NCBI GenBank assembly: GCA_938010745.1
Contig: CALLVF010000055.1
Coordinates: forward strand, 1 to 9,532
Direction: 5' to 3'
DNA: 9,532 nucleotides
Source: an uncultured Patescibacteria group bacterium
GTDB taxonomy: Bacteria > Patescibacteriota > Microgenomatia > UBA1406 > GWC2-37-13
This document shows positions 1 to 6,110 of this stretch, one piece after another. The position numbers and the translations under genes are program-made. Within the stretch, counting starts at the first letter, position 1, and every line of letters starts with the position of its first letter. Below the pieces are notes generated by a model. That model had not been told where the DNA came from. It searched no databases and worked only from the letters and a program-made list of their open reading frames with translations.

Positions 1-1277
1 TAAAAGGCTTATCACCAGAAGTAAAAGAGGCGCTAAAAGAAATAAAAAAAGATAATGAAGAAAACAGGCATGAAGAAAAGGCAATTTATGAGGCGCCAAT
101 TGCTAAAATTGTTACAACTATCTTAGAGTTCGCAGTTAAAAGTCGCGCCTCAGATATTCATATTGAGCCGCATGAGGAGAAAACCCAAGTGCGTTATCGA
201 ATTGATGGAATACTTCATGAAAAACTATCACTTCCTAAATCAATTCATGAAGCAGTTGTTTCCAGAATTAAAATTCTATCGCAAATGAAAATTGATGAAA
301 AACGCATCCCACAGGATGGGAGATTCAATTTTAAAATTGCTAATGAGGAAGTAGATTTACGAGTTTCTACTTTGCCTACTGTTCAGGGAGAGAAAGTTGT
401 TATGCGACTTCTAAAAAAAACTGGTGGAATCCCTACTCTTTCTGATTTGGGATTACGCGGACCACAACTAAAGGATTTAGGGGAGGCAATTAATAAACCC
501 TACGGTATTATTTTAGTAACCGGGCCAACAGGAAGTGGGAAAACAACTACTCTTTATTCAGTTTTATCAAGACTAAATAAACCAAGCGTTAACATAGTCA
601 CTCTAGAGGATCCAGTTGAATATCAAATACCAGGAATTAACCAAGTGCAAATTAATCCACCAGCCGGTTTAACGTTTGCTACAGGCTTACGGGCTTTTTT
701 GCGTCAGGATCCAAATATAATCTTAGTGGGAGAAATAAGAGATAGAGAAACAACTCAGTTGGCAATACAAGCGGCTTTAACAGGTCATTTAGTATTTTCA
801 ACACTTCACACCAATGATTCAGCAACTGCCATCCCCCGATTAATTGATTTAGGAGGCGAGCCTTTTTTAATTGCCTCTGTTCTTAATGCTGTGGTAGCTC
901 AAAGAATTGTTCGTCGGATATGTCCAAATTGCAAAGTTACTTACGAGCCTCCTTCACAAATTCAAGAAAATGTGAAAGAAGTTCTTGGACCTCTTTTGCC
1001 AAGACCATATTTAGAAGGAAGACCGATTATTTTAGCCAAAGGAAACGGTTGTCATGAATGCAGTAATACTGGCTATTTGGGAAGAATTGCCATTTTTGAA
1101 GTCTTGAAAATTAGTCCCACCATTAACAGAATGATTCTTCAGCAGGTAGGAGCTAAAGATATCGAAGATCAAGCGCGTAAAGAAGGATTAATCTTAATGA
1201 AGCAAGATGGTTTTTTAAAAGCTATTGATTATATTACAACAATCGAGGAGGTATTAAGAGTTGCAGAAATATCCTAA
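1..1277 (+). CDS. pilB: Type IV pilus extension ATPase PilB (GspE family), 5' partial
   Basis: Cytoplasmic hexameric ATPase that powers pilin polymerisation together with the PilC platform. The gene enters from the left edge; the first full codon is at 3 and 424 residues are visible, against about 560-580 in full-length PilB, so the N-terminal domain is mostly missing. The frame is open from base 3, and a GTG at 189 is an internal valine, not the start. The early part has the family sequence ASDIHIEPHEE and RYRIDG. The Walker A motif GPTGSGKTT has its lysine at visible residue 180. Other landmarks are the Asp box (TLEDPVEYQI), Walker B (ILVGEIRD, Glu at 244) and the His box (TGHLVFSTLHTND). 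Two CxxC pairs (C307/C310 and C350/C353) form the zinc site typical of PilB/GspE and absent from PilT. The 3' end overlaps pilT by 17 nt, implying co-transcription. GspE of type II secretion is the alternative, but the pilT neighbour favours PilB. Confidence 0.96.
   Translation, partial: KGLSPEVKEALKEIKKDNEENRHEEKAIYEAPIAKIVTTILEFAVKSRASDIHIEPHEEKTQVRYRIDGILHEKLSLPKSIHEAVVSRIKILSQMKIDEKRIPQDGRFNFKIANEEVDLRVSTLPTVQGEKVVMRLLKKTGGIPTLSDLGLRGPQLKDLGEAINKPYGIILVTGPTGSGKTTTLYSVLSRLNKPSVNIVTLEDPVEYQIPGINQVQINPPAGLTFATGLRAFLRQDPNIILVGEIRDRETTQLAIQAALTGHLVFSTLHTNDSATAIPRLIDLGGEPFLIASVLNAVVAQRIVRRICPNCKVTYEPPSQIQENVKEVLGPLLPRPYLEGRPIILAKGNGCHECSNTGYLGRIAIFEVLKISPTINRMILQQVGAKDIEDQARKEGLILMKQDGFLKAIDYITTIEEVLRVAEIS
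1245..1252 (+). promoter_or_regulatory. Ribosome-binding site of pilT
   Basis: GAGGAGGT inside the pilB 3' end is the strongest Shine-Dalgarno sequence in the window. It ends 8 nt before the TTG at 1261. The in-frame ATG at 1282 is about 29 nt away, too far for this site, so the site decides the start in favour of TTG. Confidence 0.8.
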
Positions 1278-2334
1278 AAAAATGCTATTACAACAACTTT
1301 TACAACAAGCTATCAGTAAACAAGCTTCTGATTTGCATATTATTTCTGGTTATCATCCAGCTTTGCGTATTAATGGAGAAATTTATCAGTTGTATAATTT
1401 TCCTGTTATTAGTAAAGAAAATGTTGAATCGATATGTTTTTCTATACTTAATGAGGAACAAAAAGAGAACTTATTAATCAATAAAGAAATCGATTTAAGT
1501 TATGAATTTTCTGGTTATCGTTTCCGAGCTAATTTTTATTTTGCGAAGGGGACTGTTAACGCAAACTTTCGTCTAATTCCATTAAAAATAAAAACAATTG
1601 AAGAGTTGAATTTACCCTCCTTTTTTTACCATTTTTCCGATTTTAATCAAGGTTTGGTTTTGGTTACTGGGCCAACTGGTGTGGGAAAATCAACAACATT
1701 GGCAGTAATGATTAATGAGATTAATTTAAAATATGCCAGACACATTATTACTATTGAGGATCCAATTGAATATGTTTATCCCCAAGGAAAATCAATTATT
1801 TCCCAAAGGGAGTTGCATAAAGATACCCATTCGTGGAGTATTGCTCTAAGATCAGCCTTGCGTGAGGATCCTGATGTGATCTTAATTGGTGAAATGCGTG
1901 ATTTTGACAGTATCCAATTAGCTTTAACAGCAGCTGAAACTGGTCATTTAGTATTTTCCACCCTTCATACTAACTCCACTCCAGAAACAATTGATCGAAT
2001 AGTTGATATTTTTCCGCCTCATCAACAAAATCAAGTAAGAAATCAGTTAGCCTCAGTTTTAAAAGTTATTATTACTCAGAGGCTTATTCCTATCATCAGT
2101 AAGACTGAAAGAATACCTGCAGTAGAAGTTCTTATAAACTTACCTGCTATATCTGCAGTAATTCGCGAAGGAAAAACTTTTTTAATTGATAATATTTTAG
2201 AAACAGGAGAAAAAGATGGGCAAATACTTTTTGAGAAGTATCTTTGCAAATTATTTAAAGAAGGAAAAATAAACAAAGAAATAGCTTTTTCTTACAGTAT
2301 AAGACCTAGAGAACTGGAGAAGTTTATAAAGTAA
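1261..2334 (+). CDS. pilT: Type IV pilus retraction ATPase PilT
   Basis: Cytoplasmic hexameric ATPase that depolymerises the pilus and so drives twitching motility and DNA uptake in organisms that have these functions. The protein is 357 aa, the usual PilT length. The N-terminal PAS-like domain has the SKQASDLHIISGYHPALRING pattern. The Walker A motif GPTGVGKSTT has its lysine at residue 143. The Asp box is ITIEDPIEYVY, Walker B is DVILIGEMRD (Glu 211) and the His box is TGHLVFSTLHTN. Residues 296-303 (AISAVIRE) correspond to the C-terminal AIRNLIRE motif needed for retraction in characterised PilT. There are no CxxC zinc pairs, which separates it from PilB. The TTG start is chosen over ATG 1282 because GAGGAGGT lies just upstream. 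It overlaps pilB by 17 nt, so translational coupling is likely. PilU-type paralogues cannot be excluded. Confidence 0.95.
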   Translation: MQKYPKKMLLQQLLQQAISKQASDLHIISGYHPALRINGEIYQLYNFPVISKENVESICFSILNEEQKENLLINKEIDLSYEFSGYRFRANFYFAKGTVNANFRLIPLKIKTIEELNLPSFFYHFSDFNQGLVLVTGPTGVGKSTTLAVMINEINLKYARHIITIEDPIEYVYPQGKSIISQRELHKDTHSWSIALRSALREDPDVILIGEMRDFDSIQLALTAAETGHLVFSTLHTNSTPETIDRIVDIFPPHQQNQVRNQLASVLKVIITQRLIPIISKTERIPAVEVLINLPAISAVIREGKTFLIDNILETGEKDGQILFEKYLCKLFKEGKINKEIAFSYSIRPRELEKFIK

Positions 2335-2548
2335 AAAAATAAATTCGTTATTAATTATTTTTTATTTATGAATTGTCATTTGATACTTGATATTTAATAT
2401 CGGTATTCGATATTAGGCATTATAAATTTATACGCTCCCATTTTTTACATGATGAATTTATAAAATTTGAAAGTTTAAAAAGCTTAAATGGAATTTAAAT
2501 TATTTGATTTTGCTTTGTTAATAAATTGTTATTTTTAGGGCCTAAATT
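2335..2548 (+). other. pilT-pilC intergenic spacer, AT-rich
   Basis: These 214 nt hold no gene I can support. They contain a heptad-periodic tract (2367-2429, listed separately), a perfect 12-bp palindrome TATAAATTTATA at 2421-2432, and a long AT-rich stretch leading to the probable pilC ribosome-binding site. A 16-codon ATG reading frame at 2488-2538 has no recognisable product. No GC-rich hairpin with a T-tract is visible, so pilC may still be transcribed from the pilB-pilT promoter. Confidence 0.6.
2367..2429. repeat. Degenerate heptad-period repeat tract upstream of pilC
   Basis: About nine consecutive 7-nt units can be laid in phase from 2367. Examples are TGTCATT (2374), TGATACT (2381), TGATATT (2388), GGTATTC (2402) and GGCATTA (2416). 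Units are variants of a GATATT-like core, and most end in ATT or a one-base shift of it. The junction of two units forms the hairpin-capable palindrome GATATT-T-AATATC at 2389-2401. No function is known to me. A matching tract lies on the other side of pilC in opposite orientation. Confidence 0.5.
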
Positions 2549-2551
2549 ATT
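2537..2551 (+). promoter_or_regulatory. Probable ribosome-binding site and ATT start of pilC
   Basis: AGGG at 2537-2540 is followed after 8 nt by ATT at 2549-2551. An alternative ATT at 2546 is 5 nt away. An in-frame TAA at 2543-2545 stops any longer reading. The conserved PilC N-terminal segment FKYKA begins at 2555, so initiation must fall in this short interval, which contains no ATG, GTG or TTG. Confidence 0.55.
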
Positions 2552-3751
2552 AGATTTAAATATAAAGCTATAAAGAATGGTCGAGTAATTATTAAAAATG
2601 CAGATAGCGAAAGTGAGAAAGCTTTAGTTGAATATCTTCGCAATAATGGTTATTTTCCTGTTTGGGTTAAACCTGCTTACAATAACGACTTTGCGATTTT
2701 AAGCCAATTTTTAAATCGGGTATCTTTTAATGACATTGTTGATTTTACTCGTCAATTAGCTATTATGCTTAACGCAGGGTTAACCTTAACTGATTCATTA
2801 GAAATTATTAAGAAACAGATAAAAAAAGCAAGCTTTCAAAAAATTATTTTAGAAATCAGTAATGATATTAAGGGAGGAAATTCGTTCTCATCAGCTCTTA
2901 AAAAATATTCCCAATATTTCCCAAATCTTTATATTGCTCTTGTTAAATCAGGTGAAGCATCCGGAAAATTGGCTGAAATACTTCTTAAGCTGTCTGAAAA
3001 TTTGGAAAAGGAAAGAGAGTTCAAGGGAAAATTAAAAGGGGCACTAATTTATCCAGTAATTATTATTTTGGCAATGATTGGAGTAATGTTTGTTATGATA
3101 ACTTTTGTTATACCAAGACTTCTTAATCTTTACAAAGAATTTAATATTCAATTACCCTTAACGACACAAATATTAATCTTCATTTCATCTCTATCTACAC
3201 GTTTTTGGCCAGTAGTTGTTGGAAGTGTATTTTTTGGAGCTTTTTTTTTAAAAAATTATTTAAAAACTAAAAGTGGAAAATATTACCTTGATAATTTGCT
3301 TTTAAAGATCCCCGTGATTAGTAATGTAATTAAAATTTCATCATTAGTTAATTCAACCCGAACTTTATCTGTTCTTATTGGAAGTGGAGTTTCAATATTG
3401 GATGCACTTACAATAGTTGTTGAGACTACAGATAACGTTATTTTTCAAAATGCTTTTGCCAGAATTTACAAAAAAGTAGAAAAAGGTCAATCTCTTGGAA
3501 TTTGTTTAGATGAAGAAGGTATATTTCCTCCAATTTTAGTACAAATGACGCATGTTGGTGAGCAAACTGGTCATTTAGATGAAACGCTAATGAGACTATC
3601 TAAATATTTTGAGATGGAGTCAGAATTAGCAATAAAGGCGTTAACCTCATTAATTGAACCGGCGATTTTAGTTTTTTTAGGGTTAGGGGTGGGTTTTTTA
3701 GTAATGTCTGTGATTACACCAATATATAACCTAACAAGCTCCTTCAAATAA
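2549..3751 (+). CDS. pilC: Type IV pilus inner-membrane platform protein PilC (GspF family), probable AUU start
   Basis: Polytopic inner-membrane protein that couples the PilB and PilT motors to pilin insertion and removal. From ATT 2549 the protein is 400 aa, the normal PilC length. It begins RFKYKAIKNGR, followed by ADSESEKALVEYLRNNGY, the usual small N-terminal domain of the family. Two GspF repeats follow. The first starts near VDFTRQLAIMLNAGLTL and contains the GEASGKL signature. The second contains VNSTRTLSVLIGSGVSILDAL and GEQTGHLDETL. Hydrophobic segments lie at about residues 164-190, 219-235 and 363-390. The first ATG (2765) is residue 73 and falls inside the first GspF repeat, so a start there would remove conserved sequence. 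A sequencing error or mutation at the start codon is the main alternative to true AUU initiation. It is 214 nt downstream of pilT and convergent with recG. Confidence 0.88.
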   Translation: MRFKYKAIKNGRVIIKNADSESEKALVEYLRNNGYFPVWVKPAYNNDFAILSQFLNRVSFNDIVDFTRQLAIMLNAGLTLTDSLEIIKKQIKKASFQKIILEISNDIKGGNSFSSALKKYSQYFPNLYIALVKSGEASGKLAEILLKLSENLEKEREFKGKLKGALIYPVIIILAMIGVMFVMITFVIPRLLNLYKEFNIQLPLTTQILIFISSLSTRFWPVVVGSVFFGAFFLKNYLKTKSGKYYLDNLLLKIPVISNVIKISSLVNSTRTLSVLIGSGVSILDALTIVVETTDNVIFQNAFARIYKKVEKGQSLGICLDEEGIFPPILVQMTHVGEQTGHLDETLMRLSKYFEMESELAIKALTSLIEPAILVFLGLGVGFLVMSVITPIYNLTSSFK

Positions 3752-3911
3752 TAATTAACATCTAAACATCTGGTTTTCAAATTTATGAACTTTAAAATTT
3801 TTAATAATTTAATAGCAAATGACAAATAATGAATCTATAATTTCTAACTCCTGATACCTAATTTTTTTTAATTTTAATTATAATTTTAATTCTTGAACTT
3901 TAATTTTTATT
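3752..3911. other. Convergent pilC/recG intergenic spacer
   Basis: These 160 nt lie between the pilC and recG stop codons. They are extremely AT-rich and largely occupied by the heptad-periodic tract described separately. A 12-bp unit TAATTTTAATTA is repeated in tandem at 3869-3880 and 3881-3891, the second copy lacking its last base. I see no GC-rich hairpin typical of an intrinsic terminator for either gene. Confidence 0.55.
3811..3908. repeat. Degenerate heptad-period repeat tract downstream of pilC
   Basis: Read from 3811 in steps of 7, nearly every unit begins with AA or GA, most often AAT. Examples are AATAGCA (3811), AATGACA (3818), AATCTAT (3832), GATACCT (3853), AATTCTT (3888) and AATTTTT (3902). 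Eight units are contiguous to 3866. Three units near 3867-3887 break the pattern, then the same phase resumes to 3908. CAAATGACAA at 3816-3825 is the exact reverse complement of TTGTCATTTG at 2373-2382 in the tract upstream of pilC, so the two look like one repeat family in opposite orientation. Function unknown. Confidence 0.5.
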
Positions 3912-5978
3912 CTAGTCTTTTGAGATTTGACTGAGTTTATATTCTTCTATTCTTTGTTTTAAATTTTTAAACTCTTCTAAATTATAGTGATCAATAAAAT
4001 ATTTAACCGCTTTTTTCGTTTTTTCAATTAAGGCAAAATTTGAAAGAGAGGCGATTTTTAATTCGATTTCTCCGTGTTGTTGTGTGCCATAAATATTTCC
4101 TGGACCTCTTAATTGCAAATCTCTTTCAGCCAAGAGGTTGCCATCATTTGTTTTGGCAAAAAATTCTAGTCTTTCAATTACTTCACTATTTTGACTGTCA
4201 GTAAAGAGAAAACAATAGGATTGTTTGTCACCTCTTCCCACTCTTCCTCTTAACTGGTGAAGTTGAGCTAGTCCGAATCGTTGGGCGCCTTCAATTATCA
4301 TAATTGTAGCATTTTCGATATCAATACCTACCTCAACAACTGGGGTTGTCACTAAAAGATGATATTTTTTATTTTTAAATTCATTCATTATTCTTTCTTT
4401 CTCTTTGGCTTTCATTTTACCATGAAGCAATCCCAAGGAAAAATCAGTGAATATCTTTTCTTTTAAAAATTGGTATTCTTTAGTAGCTGCTTTTACTGAT
4501 TTCATTGTTTCCGTATTTGATTGGTCAATTAGTGGACAGATAATAAATGCTTGAATATTATGATTTAAAATTTGTTTCTTTACCCATTGATAACAATTAT
4601 TTCTTTTTGCTTTTGGAACAATAAAAGTTTTTATTGGTAGTCGTCCTTTAGGCATTTCATCAATTCGGCTAATATCTAACTCACCATATAATGTCAAAGC
4701 AACCGTTCGAGGAATGGGGGTGGCTGTCATCGTTAAAAGATGAGGATTTATCCCCTTTTTTTTAAGCATGGCCCGTTGACTAACACCAAAACGGTGTTGT
4801 TCGTCAATTACCACTAAAGCTACTCTTTCAAAGGAGATTTTTTGCTGAATTAAGGCATGGGTACCTAAAACAATATCAAAATCAGTAATTGTAGAATCTT
4901 TATTAGTTATTTTTTTTGAACTAGTATGAATACCAATTTTGACAGGATAATTATTAAAAAGTTTAGTTATTGTTTTATAGTGCTGAAAAGCTAAAATTTC
5001 TGTTGGCGCCATTATTAGTGACTGAAATCCATTCAAATAAGCAAAATAACAAGCTAAAGCAGCGATAACAGTTTTGCCACTACCTACATCTCCTTGAAGA
5101 AGGCGGTTCATTGGTTTTTGTCTTTGCAGATCTTCTAAAATTTCTGACCAAACTCTTTTTTGTGCACTTGTTAATTTAAAGGGAAGATTGTTAACAAATT
5201 TTTGTAATAAAAACTTGTTATTTTCATCAACAATAAATTGATAACCGACGATCTCTTTATCCCATTCTTGTCTAGTTAAAGCAGCGTTTAGTTGATACAA
5301 AAATAACTCGTTAAAGGATAAGCGGTTTCGGGCTTTTTTCGCTAGTTCGTAATTTTGTGGAAAGTGGATATTGTAATAGGCAGTTATTTCATCTATAAGA
5401 TTGTTATTATTTCTTATCTCTTCTGGAAGAATATCAATTTGGTTATTATTTATTTCTAGTTTTGAGTTCTTTAGCAGCTGACTTAAGATATAAAAAATCT
5501 TTTCTCTTATTGTTCGAGAAGATAGTCCCTTTTTTTCTGGATAAATTGGGACAATTCTGCCAGTATGAATAAGGCAATTCCCTACTTCATATTCCGTCGG
5601 GTTCATAACCAATTTTTGACCAAATCTTTTTACTTGACCAGCAACTGAAAGTTTAATCCCTTTTTTTATTATTGTAAGTAGATAAGGTTGGTTGTACCAA
5701 TTTAATTCTATTTCGCCAGTATGATCTTGAAGAATAAATTTTTGAATTCTTAGGCCGGATTTAACTATGTGTTGTTTGACTTCAGCGACATAACCTTTAA
5801 TACTAACAATTTCACCTTCTTGTACTTTTTCAATCGCTGATACGAGTGAATAATTTTCATAACGAAAAGGAAAATAGTTAAGAAGGTCCCAATAAGTTTT
5901 TATATTAAGTAATTTAAATTTGCGAATGGTGATGTTGCTTGTTGCCGGTAAATTTTCAATTGGGGTTTTTAAAAACAT
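3912..5978 (-). CDS. recG: ATP-dependent DNA helicase RecG
   Basis: Superfamily 2 DNA translocase that remodels stalled replication forks and branch-migrates Holliday junctions and R-loops in the cytoplasm. It is 688 aa, close to the roughly 690 aa of characterised RecG. The N-terminal wedge (OB-fold) domain covers about residues 50-150, including the GRIVPIYP segment at 140-147. The helicase core follows: Walker A GDVGSGKT (296-303), DEQH box (392-395), TATPIPRT (418-425), GLLHGKM (516-522), VEVGIDI (548-554) and motif VI QLRGRVGRG (575-583). The RecG-specific DLQLRGPGNIYGTQQHG segment is at 620-636. The ATG at 5976-5978 gives the expected N-terminus; no strong Shine-Dalgarno sequence precedes it. 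It is transcribed away from the PBP gene and toward pilC, apparently as a single-gene unit. All key motifs are intact. Confidence 0.97.
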   Translation of the reverse strand: MFLKTPIENLPATSNITIRKFKLLNIKTYWDLLNYFPFRYENYSLVSAIEKVQEGEIVSIKGYVAEVKQHIVKSGLRIQKFILQDHTGEIELNWYNQPYLLTIIKKGIKLSVAGQVKRFGQKLVMNPTEYEVGNCLIHTGRIVPIYPEKKGLSSRTIREKIFYILSQLLKNSKLEINNNQIDILPEEIRNNNNLIDEITAYYNIHFPQNYELAKKARNRLSFNELFLYQLNAALTRQEWDKEIVGYQFIVDENNKFLLQKFVNNLPFKLTSAQKRVWSEILEDLQRQKPMNRLLQGDVGSGKTVIAALACYFAYLNGFQSLIMAPTEILAFQHYKTITKLFNNYPVKIGIHTSSKKITNKDSTITDFDIVLGTHALIQQKISFERVALVVIDEQHRFGVSQRAMLKKKGINPHLLTMTATPIPRTVALTLYGELDISRIDEMPKGRLPIKTFIVPKAKRNNCYQWVKKQILNHNIQAFIICPLIDQSNTETMKSVKAATKEYQFLKEKIFTDFSLGLLHGKMKAKEKERIMNEFKNKKYHLLVTTPVVEVGIDIENATIMIIEGAQRFGLAQLHQLRGRVGRGDKQSYCFLFTDSQNSEVIERLEFFAKTNDGNLLAERDLQLRGPGNIYGTQQHGEIELKIASLSNFALIEKTKKAVKYFIDHYNLEEFKNLKQRIEEYKLSQISKD

Positions 5979-6110
5979 AAATCTTTCATTTTAAATATTT
6001 TAAATATTAAGAGGTATTTTTACTATCTTAAAAAAAATAATGGTCCAAGTGATGAAAAAATCAGAATAATTGAAGAGAAAATAATAATTATTTTAAGGAT
6101 AAGTTGTTTA
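5979..6110. promoter_or_regulatory. Divergent recG/PBP intergenic region with 9-bp tandem repeat
   Basis: This 132-nt gap must hold the promoters of both divergent genes. A perfect tandem pair TTTTAAATA occupies 5989-5997 and 5998-6006, just upstream of the recG start. It is AT-rich and nearly palindromic, so it could be an operator or simply low-complexity DNA. I cannot assign -35 and -10 boxes with confidence. Confidence 0.35.
6095..6099 (+). promoter_or_regulatory. Possible ribosome-binding site of the class A PBP
   Basis: AAGGA ends 11 nt before the GTG at 6111. The alternative ATG at 6192 has no purine-rich sequence upstream. This site therefore favours the longer protein, although the spacing is slightly long. 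Confidence 0.45.

Noticed and set aside
2076..2276. 66-codon open frame on the minus strand inside pilT
   Set aside because: Fully antisense to a well-conserved part of pilT, with no recognisable protein family.
2488..2538. 16-codon ATG reading frame (MEFKLFDFALL...) upstream of pilC
   Set aside because: Too short, in AT-rich spacer, no clear ribosome-binding site, and not in frame with or similar to the PilC N-terminus. A leader peptide role cannot be shown.
2526..2573. TTG start at 2526 with a -1 frameshift into pilC
   Set aside because: The frame is open to a TAA at 2571, but it has no canonical slippery heptamer and the family N-terminus is fully explained by a start at 2549.
2549..2764. 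pilC as an N-terminally truncated pseudogene starting at ATG 2765
   Set aside because: The upstream 72 codons are intact and PilC-like, and give the normal family length of 400 aa.
3571..3825. 84-codon open frame on the minus strand across the pilC 3' end
   Set aside because: Mostly antisense to the conserved last membrane segment of pilC; no family resemblance.
6040..6048. TTGGAC on the minus strand as a recG -35 box
   Set aside because: Only the first three bases match the consensus, and no good -10 lies at 16-18 nt.
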